A DNA stretch of 64,000 nucleotides from Sepioteuthis lessoniana (GCA_963585895.1 OY757924.1:58518940-58582939), one strand, 5' to 3'; numbered from the stretch's first letter, positions 43,916-55,135 are shown. Notes: generated by a model from the sequence alone, not told the origin. A program made the numbers and translations.

Positions 43916-44035
43916 GACGCGATTGGGACTTCCCCTGCTACGATTGATATTAACGTCACCTGAAAGCTACGCAGCTTTTTCAGTTTTCAGGCGCGGCAAA
44001 ATTCACTGGATTTCCTTGCTAATTACTACTAGATC

Positions 44036-44770
44036 TTAAACGAGGATCATTAAATAAGTTTCCAGACGTTTTCGTATGGGTACTTTTATTGATAGTACAC
44101 ACATAAAACTCTTGTCCCCTTCGAAGTAATCTACTCTGTCTGCAATGCACTTGTTGTACCGTTCCAACAACTTCTGGATGGCCCCATGGAAGTCCTCTTG
44201 CGTGAGCGTGTCAATGACCATCGTCACGGCCTCTTTCATCTCCTCAATTCTCTCATAACGACAGCCTCTGAGCTTAGGGTATAAGCAAAAGTCACAGGGA
44301 GCAAGAATCTGGACTATAAAGAGGATGAGGAACTGTCTTGATGCCCATCTTGGTCAAATAGTCTGTGACAAGGATGGAGTTGTGAACTTGCGCATTGTCC
44401 TGGTGGAAATGCCACTGACCCGATTTGAAGAATGCTGGCCTCTTCCAATGGAATCTCTTCCTGAACTCCCTTAAAACCTCAACATAGTAACCCTAACCCT
44501 AACCCTTTGGCCAATCAACTCTGGTGTATTGACTTCCTTACTCCTCCCACACCTCTCATCATCTCTCACAGACTCCCTGCCTTCCTTGAATCTCTTATAC
44601 CACTCAAAAACTCATGCTCGATTCGTGCAAGATGGTCGAAAACAGTCTGAAGCATTCCATACGTTTCTGAGGCATTTTTTCCAAGTTTAAAACATAATTT
44701 TGTTGCATATCGTCCTTCTAAATTGTCCTCACGTCCCGATTGCATTTTTGAAATTCACTAGCTGTGACAA
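44036..44770 (-). pseudogene. mariner-like transposase remnant 2
   Basis: Minus strand in order: a low-quality N-terminal part near 44600-44760, a block with RKRFHWKRPAFFKSGQWHFH and QDNAQVHNSILV (about 44370-44470; second catalytic Asp present), VTDYLTKMGIKTVPHPLY, and a C-terminal open stretch ERYNKCIADRVDYFEGDKSF ending near 44036. Frameshifts separate the parts. It is a different lineage from the copy at 4096. Confidence 0.78.
44489..44507. repeat. Short telomere-like run
   Basis: TAACCCTAACCCTAACCCTTT: three consecutive CCCTAA-type hexamers inside the transposase remnant. Too short for a functional interstitial telomere. Confidence 0.8.
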
Positions 44771-44999
44771 TCAGGCTTTAGTAGGGTGTATTCTGATTCC
44801 TGTTGTAAGTGTTCATTTGAAGCTGAAATCATAAGAATTGGTCAGTCATCTCACAAGATGTATAGAAATAACATAGTGAATTTTCAAGAGTCTACGACAA
44901 TTTATAATGCCTGTACAAAAAAGTCTGGGATTTTCTTGAATACACCACGTATGACTGAATTTCGGAGATGAAGCTTAAGAATTATTATTACTTAGAATA

Positions 45000-45250
45000 T
45001 TCGAACTAATGACCTCATCTTTATTGCTATATTCATAACGTTTCGACCAATATGTCACTCGGTCTTCTTCAGGAGTTTCATGCCGAATTCGCAAGGCTAT
45101 ACAGAACCCCTAACTGATCCCTTTATTTAATCCTCGGAAGTAGTGGGTTTCCAATTCTAGTCGCCATAACCGCGTACTAGTGTTAAGTTAGAGTAATTAT
45201 TCCTTGTTATTCTTACCAGCAATCTTTGATGATCTCGCCCAGAAACACTA
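45000..45250 (-). mobile_element. Penelope-type terminal segment
   Basis: On the minus strand CTGAAGA (45072-45066) is followed by a GACC...GGTC stem and CGAAACGTTATGAATATAGC. The flanking order (TGCCGAATTCG, CCTCGGAAGTAGTGGGTTT, CGCCATAACC) recurs in the palindrome at 50620-50985. It contains no coding part. The link to Penelope-like elements is by its resemblance to the sequences flanking the element at 47-50 kb. Confidence 0.55.
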
Positions 45251-45689
45251 TCCAACCATACGCTTTATCTACTACGGCATGTAACAATTCATAATGAATT
45301 TTTGGGACTTATGATTTTAATGTTTCTATCAATCCATGAGATACGCCTCTCTACTTTCATATCAGATGTTAAGTAACAACAGTAAAAGTATATCTGTCCA
45401 GTTGAAACAAAAACAACAAAAAATACAATTGGAGAGATAAGAGTATTTTTAAAGATATATCGTGAGACGAAGGATGACCGAAAACCTGAAGGGTTTTTCT
45501 GACTTACTTTACTAAGGATTTGAACTTATATTCATGACTTTAGATATTTGATCTGTTGTAGTTTCTTTTGCTTTCTGGAAATCGATGTGAGTTCCGTTAT
45601 TCTCTTTTCCTGTCCAGAGGACACCGGAGCTCTCCTGATCAGTGATTTAGTTTTATTTTTAATATGATTTTATTTTTTGAGTTCTCTGA

Positions 45690-46170
45690 GATTACAGAAA
45701 AAGAAAAAAAATGAAGAAAAAAAGAGAGAAAGAAGGGTAAAAAAAAGTAAAGGAATAAGAAAAAAGGAAAGAGAAAGAAAGAAAATGGAAAAAAGGAAGG
45801 AAAGAGAAAAAGAAAGGAAAGAGAAAAAAATAAAGAAAAGAAAATAGAAAGGAATGTAAAAAGGAAAGAAGGAAAGGAAATAGAACGAAAGGAAAGAAAA
45901 GAGAAAGAAAGGAAAGAGAAAGAAAGTAAAGTAATTAGAAAGGAATATTAAGAGACAAAAGAGAAAGAAAAAGAAAAGAAAGTAAATTGAAAGCAATGTA
46001 AAGAAAAAGAAAGGGAAGAGAAAGAAAGAAAAGACAAAGACAGGAAAGGAAATAGTAAAGAATGTAAAGAAAAATATAAGGATAGAGAACGAAAGGAAAG
46101 AGAAGGAAAAGAAATAGAAAGAAAGCAAAGAAAAAAGGAAGACAATGGGGCAAAGGAAAGATTAAAAAAA
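45690..46170. repeat. Polypurine block (A/G), ~480 bp
   Basis: Almost pure purines on the plus strand with recurrent GGAAAGAGAAAGAAAG. The long minus-strand frame across it (45670-46128) encodes F/S/L-rich low-complexity peptide and is an artefact. Confidence 0.93.
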
Positions 46171-46186
46171 GTCATAGAATGGTGCA

Positions 46187-46449
46187 ATCCTATCACGAAA
46201 ACTATTCAAGTTAGACGAACCAGACATGCAGGACATTGCTGGAGAAGCAGAGATGAACTCATAAGAGATGTACTCTTATGGATCCCCACAAATGGCCGCG
46301 CAAAAGCAGGGCGACCAGCTCGAACGTACATTCAGCAGCTATGTGAGGATACAGGGTGTTGTCCTGAAGACCTACCTAGGGCGATGAACGATAGGGAGGA
46401 GTGGCGAGAGAGGGTCAGGGATATCCGTGCTACCAGCACGATATGATGA

Positions 46450-46451
<2 letters not shown>
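46187..46451 (+). pseudogene. RTE-type LINE 3' fragment
   Basis: Begins within the PITKTIQVRRTRH segment, then HAGHCWRSRDELIRDVLLW, AGRPARTYIQQLCEDTGCC and NDREEWRERVRDIRATSTI, a stop and a GATGAT tail running into TA (46452-46486). Only about 85 codons remain and they are open. Confidence 0.9.
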
Positions 46452-46487
<36 letters not shown>

Positions 46488-46488
46488 A

Positions 46489-46980
46489 CCTATTGTATTG
46501 AGTATCCGCCAATAACACGTGAGACCGAGGTTCAAACCCAGGTCTAAAGCTAAAAAAATAGTACTCGATGCCGCCTTGCTTAACACTTTGCATTATAAGG
46601 TACGGATCAATGTTAAGGTAGATCAATCTTGGGAAAGGAGTAGCGCCCCACGTACACCTTCGTGTAGTCGCTAATGAAAAGGGAACCTTCGGGTCGCCCT
46701 CGACAAGAGTTGCCAACTTCAATCATGCTAACTCATTAGCCTAGTCAGTAGAGTGTTCGCCAATAACACGGGAGACCGAAGTTCAATCCCAGCTCGATTT
46801 ATACCAAAGACTCAAAAATGGTATTTGATGCCTCCTTGCTTAACACTCAGAATTATAAGGTACGGGTCAAGAGTCAAGTGGAGCAATCCAGGGAAACAAA
46901 ATGCACCTTCCCTTACACCTCAGTGTAGTAGCTATTGAAAACGGAACTTTCGGATAACCCGCGACTACTGTCACCAAGTT
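46489..46980 (+). mobile_element. Two S3 SINEs in tandem
   Basis: Copy one (46489-46720) lacks most of the A-box side and starts near GAGTATCCGCCAATAAC; B-box-like GAGGTTCAAACCCAG. Copy two (46735-46980) has TAGCCTAGTCAGTAGAGTG and GAAGTTCAATCCCAG. Both end with the GTAGCTAT/GTAGTCGC ... CGAC pattern. Same orientation, 15 bp apart. Confidence 0.82.
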
Positions 46981-47079
46981 AGGTATTAATATAAAACTCT
47001 GTCTCACTCTTTCTCTCCCTTTCTCTTTCTATCTCTCTCTCTATATATATTCTTTAAAGAAATAGGTCAACAAATGGAT

Positions 47080-47437
47080 TTGAATTTGGTATGTTTTTTT
47101 TAATATTTGTACTCCACATGTGTTTTGACCTCGTGGTCCTCTTCCGGTGATTAATAATGGCAGGAGTCGTTTCTGATGATTAACCACAAAGCTTATTTTA
47201 ATTTGAAGATTGTTTTAATAGGGGTGTGATTCTTTTTAATTCAAGGTGGTTTTATATATGTATCAACTGTTTTTTTTTGGGGTGTGTACATAATGTTTAT
47301 GATGTGTGTGTATGTGTGTGTACATTTTTATACATGCACTTACATTGGGTAGTTTTTTCTTTTCTGTTTCTTCTTTGACTTGAAAAGTGTGCGAACGTAT
47401 AAATATGCATTTAATGTACAGCCGGTTACTTATTTAC

Positions 47438-47475
<38 letters not shown>

Positions 47476-48808
47476 AGTTGAATGAATCATCGATATATTT
47501 TAATATAGTCAGTGAGTAGGTACGAGAAATTCGGTTTTGTTTGAGAGTTTGTGTGTATGAAGTGGGGCAAAATTAAGCTCTGTTTAATGTAGATTTAAAT
47601 TTATATATGTTTTTTTTATGTAAGGTAATGAGTAGTCATCAGTTTGTATATTGACATTATTCTAAAGATTCTATTACAGCATTTATGAAGTTAATTTTAA
47701 ATATGGAGTTTTTAGTTTTCTGGTAACTTAATGTTACTTTTATGTAAAGAGAACCTATAGTTCAGATCCGAGTCGATCTTAAGTATACTTTTTTACAGTT
47801 GCAACTTTTGATCATGTACACTACGTTGTTTGAATTGAAGCTAAGATTTTTATATATTATCACTGTTATTTAAGGTTTTCGAAGGTATGAAATTTTCCTT
47901 CTCTGATTATATTACATACTTATTTTTGTATTTTGAGACTTCAAACGTTGTGTTTCCCACATTTAGACGAAGTCAGCGTGTGTTTTATGATTTAGTAGTC
48001 GTTTGCTTTTAATGGTTTTTGTTGTGTCTAGTATATTTTTGATTCTGTCATTGTTTATAAGTCGTTCTAGATTTTCTGTAAATGGTTCTGGGTTAAGACA
48101 TATACTAAGAGTAATTTTTTTACTATTTTTGGAGGGTTCGTACTTCTTTTAATGGTTGTTTTTCTGTTAATTCGAATCCCATATTTATTAGTGTTGCGAG
48201 ATATCCCTTCTGGCGGAGGATTACGTGTAATTCTTCTCTGTATATTCAACGTCCTTGGAAAGGATGCATATTCGGGAGTTTTTGAGGTGATGAGTTTTGA
48301 AATGGAACTGTTGTTGTGTGTCCGTATGTTAATCGTAAATGTTTGATGATCTGACCATTTCGGTTTTTATCCATGTCTTAAATGGTAGAATTTTAAAGCT
48401 GTGTTCCATTATGAATTTTATTTTAGAGTGTTGGTTTTAGAGTAAGTTTTGTAAATCGTTGGTGTTGTCCAATGGGTATTTCCAAAATAGGAAGCTGTCA
48501 TCTAGGTATCTTTTCCATGATTTAGTAAACTCTGTTTTTATATTGTTGTTGAATTTTCTACCTTTGATTTCATATAGATTTTCTTCAAAGTAAGATGAGA
48601 TTAGGGTGGCGTACGTAAGTGCCGTTTAAGTACTCTAACCGTTCCTAGGGTTTGGATGCAATTTATAGTGTTGAATTCGAAAGTGTTATTGTTTAGGATT
48701 TGTTCTATACCACACGTAAAAATATTTTTGTTAGATTTTGGGTGTCATGTGTCTCGGTATTTTTCTATTCAAAATGAGATGACCTGTTTTCCTATACATA
48801 GGAAATGT

Positions 48809-48844
<36 letters not shown>

Positions 48845-49437
48845 AATGTAACAATGAGTGTGTTAGGATCAGTTTTTTGTATGGAGTTTAAAATGTGGAT
48901 TTCATCTCTGATGTAGCTTTTAATCTTATATCGGATTGTTTGTAGTAGAATGCCAAATAGTTTGCGGTGTCTGTTGGTGTAATATAATGGTCGAGGGATT
49001 TCGTTTTATATATCCTGCCTTTGGGTTTAGTTAGGCTGAGAACCTTTCGCTTAGTGCATGGGTTAGATAGGTGCAAACTTGAGCGCAGGTGTTGACGCGC
49101 GTGCAGGGAGGATGTGTCGTTCACAGAAGTCAAAATAAAAATCCTAGATAGAAGTGTGACAAGGGGATGTAAATGACATCATGCACCGGAAGCGTGCGCG
49201 GAGGATTTCGGGGGATTTGAGAAAAGTCAGTTAGTTGAGATTGAGACTTGGGCGAGGCCAGACAAATTTGTGTGCTACGGGCGCCGCACGGGTTGGGTGG
49301 GGGCAGATGGAAAAACCAGCATAGAAAGATGGTATCTCTCTACTTATGTCGAAAAACCTTTAAACTCGAAGGTAATAAAAGGTTTCGTACCTGAACTAAG
49401 AAGTCGTAAGTGTTTTTCGTGTTTCGGGATTCCTATG

Positions 49438-49486
<49 letters not shown>

Positions 49487-50190
49487 CATTTTATGAACAT
49501 TATATGTACTTTTCACATATCCGTATCATGGGTATGGTACATTGGTGGGGAATGATGGGCCTGTTATTTTACATCGAAACTTGTGGTCACTGAGGTTTGG
49601 AATTTCTATGCGTTCAGATTTTTGTCTTTCTCCAGCTAATTTTATTTCTTCGGATTCGTGGAGTTTTGGTAATCCGTAGAATTGCTAGTGCTTAGGATGT
49701 AATTAGTGAAGATGTCTTTTTTCTTTTTTAATCAATGCTTCATTGTGTGTCTTACCGAATTTTGTAAGTTTTGATAAGATATTAGCGTGTACGTTAGTAT
49801 CAGTTATTTTATACTTAGTTACATCCTTTAATATTTCTTGAGTTTTTGTTCTGTAATATGTTTTATTTAAAATAACTATGACGCTTCTCTTATCTACTTC
49901 TTTTCAAATTATGTTTTTGTTTTTCTGTTTTTTCATGGCTTGTCTTTGTGTGAGATGTTCTTTTGTGATTTTTTTCTTTCAGGTTAATATTCCAAAACTT
50001 TTCGAATAAGATGTTTAATTCACAATTGTAATCTTTGTCCGTGAATAATTTTGATTTATTTTTTTAATCAGGAATTATTTATTTTTTTATTATTAAATTT
50101 TTCTATCAATCTACATTTTCTTTTAAACTCTTTGGGGTCTTTTTTAATTCTCGTATATTGCTTATTGGGATGGGGAAAAATTTTAGACTA
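47080..50190 (-). pseudogene. Penelope-like element (RT plus GIY-YIG remnant)
   Basis: Minus-strand fragments in Penelope order: N-terminal KFFPIPISNIRELKKTPKSL (about 50110-50180); KEVDKRSVIVILNKTYY-like (about 49850-49910); SQFYGLPKLHES-like (about 49650-49690); KIKSYIRDEIHIL (about 48900-48940); the RT catalytic block KSWKRYLDDSFLFWKYPLDN (48465-48525); then a region with EHSFKILPFKTWIK and RNPPPEG (48190-48400), and an endonuclease-like C-terminus NVVYMIKSCNCKKVYLRSTR (about 47780-47840), where the expected IGST reads LRST. Frame breaks, TA arrays (48813-48842, 49439-49484) and probably a foreign block at about 48990-49440 disrupt it. The 3' side reaches a stem motif at 47122-47146. Confidence 0.78.
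47434..47472. repeat. CT microsatellite
   Basis: Uninterrupted CT run in the 3' region of the Penelope-like element. Confidence 0.95.
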
Positions 50191-50272
50191 AGTTTTTTTT
50201 TAAATCAATTTGCTTTGTGTCTAATTTGTATGCTGATTGATTGTCTTAGGTTTTATGTTGTTGGTCTTGTAA

Positions 50273-50274
<2 letters not shown>

Positions 50275-50310
<36 letters not shown>

Positions 50311-50481
50311 AAAAACGAGTGGATAAACCAAAACACTTACAGCGGGTTTAGAACTAATATTAAGTTCTTTATTCTAGGAAGAAGAGTCTGAAGAGGTTTT
50401 ACCAGGAAGAAAGAACGAAATATTACTACTAACGCCATTGTAAGTCTTTTGGTTTATCCATTTTTTGTGCTTATTTTTATC
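50275..50481. repeat. Inverted repeat beside a TA array
   Basis: GATAAAAACGAGTGGATAAA ... CACTTAC (50308-50340) is repeated in reverse complement at 50440-50481 (GTAAGTCTTTTGGTTTATCC ... TTTTTATC). About 100 bp lie between. A TA array (50275-50307) abuts the left arm. Confidence 0.85.
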
Positions 50482-50619
50482 ATCTTGTCATTTACCAAAA
50501 TCTACTATTTCTCGGTATATATATATATATATAGTTTGGTATCTTTGTAGATTAAGAGTGCTCAATATCAGTGTTAGAGTATATATACCTAATTTTTATC
50601 ATTTAAAATTTTCGGACTA

Positions 50620-50985
50620 TTATCTTCATCTTTATTGTTATATTCAGAACATTTCGGTCGATGCGTCCTTCGACCTACTTCAGATGCTTTATGTCGAACT
50701 CGGGAGCCTACAGGGAACTTTGAACCAACCCTCTCAACTTGAAATCATCTGGAGGTAGCAGGTTCAATCCTAACCACAGGTAAATAACAAAGAATATTTA
50801 CTATAGCTTAACACTTGTCCTCGGTTATGGTTTACGGAACCAAAACAATCTACTTTCATAGATTAAATAAAGAATTTGGTTTGAAGTTCCGAGTAGGCTC
50901 CCGATTTCTACATGACACCCCTGACGAAGACCGGGGAGCGAAACATAGTGAATATAAGAATAAAAATAAAGATAGTAGTCAAGGT
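50620..50985. repeat. Large palindrome of Penelope-type terminal sequence
   Basis: Left arm (50620-50780) and right arm (about 50820-50985) are reverse complements with divergence: GAACTCGGGAGCCTACAGGG pairs with the reverse complement of TCCGAGTAGGCTCCCGATTT, and CAATCCTAACCACAGG with CCTCGGTTATGGTTT. Each arm carries a CTGA(A/C)GA-type motif, a stem and GAAA(T/C) (50683-50651 minus; 50921-50945 plus). Confidence 0.82.
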
Positions 50986-51194
50986 ACTCTAAAAGTTAAA
51001 GTTATCAAGTTTCATCTTAGACATTTTGACAAATAATATATATCTGCGTTAGAATAGTGTAGATATTCAATCAACGGCATTTTCTAACTGTCAGTTTCTT
51101 GATTATGTGAAAAACTTGCTGGTAAATTGTTGTTAAATTAGTTTTACACGACCCAAATAACCATCAACAACCCGCTTATTACTTTACAGACGCT
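50986..51194. other. Unassigned spacer
   Basis: AT-rich; no recognised element. Confidence 0.45.
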
Positions 51195-51615
51195 CTATTG
51201 ATGGGGTTTACAGTAAGTTGACTGTATCCTCCACCAAAGATAAAGCCCCCACTTCCTTGACAATGGGTATCCTGGGTATGATACTCAACTACATCAGTTG
51301 ATGTGTTTCCTGTTCAGGAGATCTGCAGAGTCTGGTGTACCTTTTCATTACCATTACTCCCAGGTCCACTCCGATATGAAATGGTAGTTACAGTGAATGT
51401 TTCATCGATGTTATAAAATTATTCATATTTGATTGGACACAGCTGATTGCATTTCACATAGTGCTATTCCCTTCGCAAAATTGTAGGGCAGACTGGGCTC
51501 TTTAACCTTGATAGAGCAATCGGTCTAGGAGGTGAAAAGCTCTGAATGAAAACGTGTTAAACCCCACAATAAATTCGCCTTGTGTCACATACTGCTTGCA
51601 GGGAGGGGTTGGTAT
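51195..51615 (+). mobile_element. R1 core fragment followed by S1
   Basis: R1 at 51195-51420 (GTAAGTTGACTGTATCCTCC, CATTACTCCCAGGTCCACTC); S1 at 51465-51615 (ACATAGTGCTATTCCCTTCG, GGGCAGACTGGGCTCTTTAA, GGGAGGGGTTGGTATATA). Confidence 0.75.
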
Positions 51616-51804
51616 ATATATATATAAGGAGGAAGGGCGAATTTTGTAAATCCGTGAATCCTTCTTTAATTTTTAAAAATTAATCTATTTCCGATGTTGA
51701 ACTGTAGAAGTCATTCAGAAGAAGTCTTGAAATAATGACGAAATATCATTGGAATCCGTTTTTAGTGTTTAGTTTATCCACTTTTCCATTTATTTTTCTT
51801 CATA

Positions 51805-51971
51805 TATCATCATCATCATCATCATGTCGCGCCGCCTGCGCGGATATCCCTGACCGTCTCTCGCCATTTCTCCCTATCATTCATCGCCTCCGGCAGGTCT
51901 TCAGGGTTACATCCCGTGTCCTCACACAGCTGCTGTATGTAGGTTCGTGCTGGTCGTCCCACTCTTGCACA
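51805..51971 (-). pseudogene. RTE-type LINE, very short 3' end
   Basis: ATCATCATC tail then, on the minus strand, AGRPARTYIQQLCEDTGCNP-type and NDREKWRETVRDIRAGGAT coding, about 50 codons. Belongs to the PEAMNDREKW subfamily. A short AT run follows at 51971. Confidence 0.88.
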
Positions 51972-52049
51972 TATATATATATTGATGTTTGATAGGAACT
52001 TGTGAAAAAACAAAAATCCTTTTAAAAACTATCTCATAAAATTGTTATT

Positions 52050-52130
52050 ATAAACGTGGATGCACTAATTTTTAGGCATAAGATACCCCTAGACCTGTTG
52101 ACATGCCGTTAAAATCAGTTAATTAATCAC
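52050..52130 (+). repeat. R2 tail-like repeat
   Basis: TTTTTAGGCATAAGATACCC, CTAGACCTGTTGACATGCCG, TTAAAATCAGTTAATTAATC. Confidence 0.65.
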
Positions 52131-52147
52131 CACTTTATAGGTTCCGG

Positions 52148-52580
52148 CCTGTCAGCTGGGGCTGTTGGATACGCCACCAGTGTATCTGCAGAAGGGTAAA
52201 ACCACCCCAAAGAGAGTCTTGTTTATGACCCTAAGCCATCCTACAGTTTTGCGGAATGTGGAGTACCCCTTCATCGCTATTACTCCAAGTTCCACTCTGA
52301 CCTCGAGTGTGTTAGTACCTATTAGAGCCCTATCATTAGAACTCATTAATCATTTTCTACATAGGAAATCATTTCACAGCGGGAAACGGAACAATTTTTC
52401 TTAGATAGCAATACTTGAAAACATTTAAATGTGTGCAAACAAATGAGACTCGGCTCTTTTAAAAAATGTTACTTACAAACAATTCGTTTACAAATCATAT
52501 TTATTATGTTGACACATGATTTGGCATTAAATAAACAAAAAGGGTCGATATACTGTAAAAGACGAAAAAGCAATCAGCTT
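52148..52580 (+). mobile_element. R1 retroposon
   Basis: Modified head (GTCAGCTGGGGCTGTTGGAT), core with a deletion (GAATGTGGAGTACCCCTTCA), one unit, tail region near 52510-52580 (TTGGCATTAAATAAACAAAA). Confidence 0.8.
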
Positions 52581-52688
52581 TACAGATTCAACTTCAACCT
52601 TACACGAATGCAAGATTATGAATAAACATTTTTTTCTAACTACTTCTTATGATTATTAAATATAGACATTAGATCTTAAAATAAAAGC

Positions 52689-53498
52689 CCAGTCGGTTGG
52701 GGCTGTAGAACACACCGGCTGTATCTCTGCAGCGCGGTAAGATTCCCACCCAACCAATGTCCTGTTATGATGCAAAAACATCTGACCATGAGGCTCCAGT
52801 CCAGGAGCTTTGGGGAATGTGGGGTGCCCCTCCATTGCCATTGCTTCCAGATCCACTCTCAACCCGAGTTGTAGCGCTTGATCGATTCCTTTCGATGGGT
52901 CAAATAGAAGTCTAACATTTAAACCGTCTAAAAACAAATAACTCAAGCTAAATTGAATCGGTGAAAATAAAACTGTTTGACTATTCAACTGATGTTTAAT
53001 TGAATTGTTTGTGATACATTGCAATACTTAGAATCATTTTGCTATGTACAAACGAATGAGTAATGTTGAACAGAATTATTAGTGTTGAATAGCAATACTT
53101 GAAACTCTTTAACTGTAGACCTTAATAGAATTATTTGTATTACAAAGCAATAGTTGGAACACTTGACCGTGAATAATATTCAATAGAATAATTAATGTCA
53201 AATATCAGGACTTTAACCACTTGATTCTCTGCAAATTAATAATTTATATTGAATAGAATTATTGGAGTTAGTAATAATTAAAACCATTTAACTGCGTAGA
53301 AACAATAGCAGTACTAGAGTTCAAACAAATTTGTTCAAACTCATTTAAAAATGGAATTACTTACAAACTCAGTGTGCAAACAAATGATTGATGTCGAATT
53401 GTAACTGTTATAAAAGCAAAACTTGAAACCATTTAACTGTGTGCCAAAAAATGTGCTCAGGCTCGTTTAAGAATGTTATCAACAAAATTTGTTTACAA

Positions 53499-53543
<45 letters not shown>

Positions 53544-53602
53544 GATTTTGTATTAAAAAACCTAAAAGGGTGGATACACCATAAAACTAAACTAAATCAA
53601 AT
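52689..53602 (+). mobile_element. R1 retroposon, longest form
   Basis: Head CAGTCGGTTGGGGCTGTAG, full core, then seven or more units (about 52900-53450), GTTATCAACAAAATTTGTTT, a TA array (53503-53540) and the tail (GTGGATACACCATAAAACT). TTAAAATA flanks the element (52676-52683, 53603-53610). Confidence 0.87.
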
Positions 53603-53879
53603 TTAAAATAGAATTTTTCATTGCCATTGTAACCTAAGTATAGGGATAAAATACTCGTAATATTTTCTAATGATTTCAATTTATTCTGGTAATGGAAGTG
53701 AAACTTAGATTATATGGTGTTCTATAAAAGCCACTTTTAAAATATGGTGGAAAATTAAGAAAAAATATCGTATATGTCAAAATAGTAATGTTTTGCTACC
53801 ATACTTTCTGTTAATTGACGAGTTTATCGAAAAAACTTCACTGTTAAGTCGTGAATGATAAGTGAAAATAAATTGGTGA

Positions 53880-53920
53880 ATTATGAAATAAAAGAGAGGG
53901 TGGAAAAGGGGAAGAGAAGA

Positions 53921-53975
<55 letters not shown>

Positions 53976-54227
53976 GAGAGAAAGAGAGAGAGAGAGAGAA
54001 GGCAAAACGATAGAGAGAAGGAAAGAGTGAAGAAAGAAGTATATTGAGGAGAAAAGAGTGAGAGAAAGAGAAGGGGAACTAAGTAGGAGCAAGATATAAA
54101 TTTCCGGGAGGAAAGACGGAGTGATAGATAGATAGATAGATAGATAACATAGGATAAAGTGAAAAATGGAATAGAAGAGAAAGAGATTAATAAAAGAAGG
54201 GTGAGACAGAAGGGGATAGAAATACGC

Positions 54228-54266
<39 letters not shown>

Positions 54267-54794
54267 ATAATATAATATAAGGAGTAAAAAGAAAATGGAA
54301 AGAAAGAGAAAGGGATTGAGAAGAGAAGGGTGAAGAGAAAATGGAAGGCAAGAAAAAGACTAAGTAAAGAGGAAAAAGGAAAGACATATGGAAAGAGATT
54401 GAGAAAAACATAAAGAAAATAATTTGAAAGATGAAGAAGAAAAAAGTGGATAAAAAGAAAACTTGATATAGGAAGGAAAAATGAGGAGGAACGAGATGGA
54501 GAACAAAGAGTGTTAGAGAGAAAAGAACGAGGGAAAGGAGTGAAAAATTGAGAGGAAAAAAGCTTATGTTAAAGGAGAGAAAAGGAGAGAGAAAAATAAA
54601 AGAGAAAAATAGTAAGGAAAGTATGAATGAGATAAAGTAGAATGTGTATGTGTTAGAGAGAGAGAGAGAGAGAGAGAGTGAGAGAGAGAGAGAGAAAGAG
54701 AGAGAAAATGAAATGAGAGGAACAGTTGAAGCAGAAATATGGAGAGGACAGAGAAGGGGAGGTATAAATTGAATAAAAAATTAAACATAGATAG

Positions 54795-54825
<31 letters not shown>

Positions 54826-54961
54826 AAGAGAGAGAGAGAGAGTACAAGAGAGACTGACAGATTGATAGAATTGGAAGAAGAAATAAGTACACTGAGAAAA
54901 GGAAAGTGATGTTGAAAGAGAGTAAGAATAAAAGAGAGAAGAAAATGAAAGAGAAAACGAA

Positions 54962-55019
<58 letters not shown>

Positions 55020-55135
55020 CTGTTAAAGTGGGAACAGGGAGAGTACCAAAAAAGTGAAGGGTGTAGATTGAAGGAGAAAATTAAGCAGAGAGAGACAGAG
55101 AAAGACTGAGAAAGAGAGAGAGAGAGAGATGGATA
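53880..55135. repeat. GA/GATA low-complexity region, 1.25 kb
   Basis: Purine-biased plus strand with arrays: TA (53923-53971), GA (53972-53999), GATA (54123-54146, 54227-54265, 54788-54814), GA (54654-54700, 54966-55016, 55107-55129). Frames across it on both strands are simple-sequence artefacts. 53605-53880 before it is unassigned. Confidence 0.93.

Noticed and set aside
45670-46128. 152-codon minus-strand frame rich in F, S and L
   Set aside because: It is the complement of a polypurine tract; three overlapping frames give similar simple peptides, so it is not a gene.
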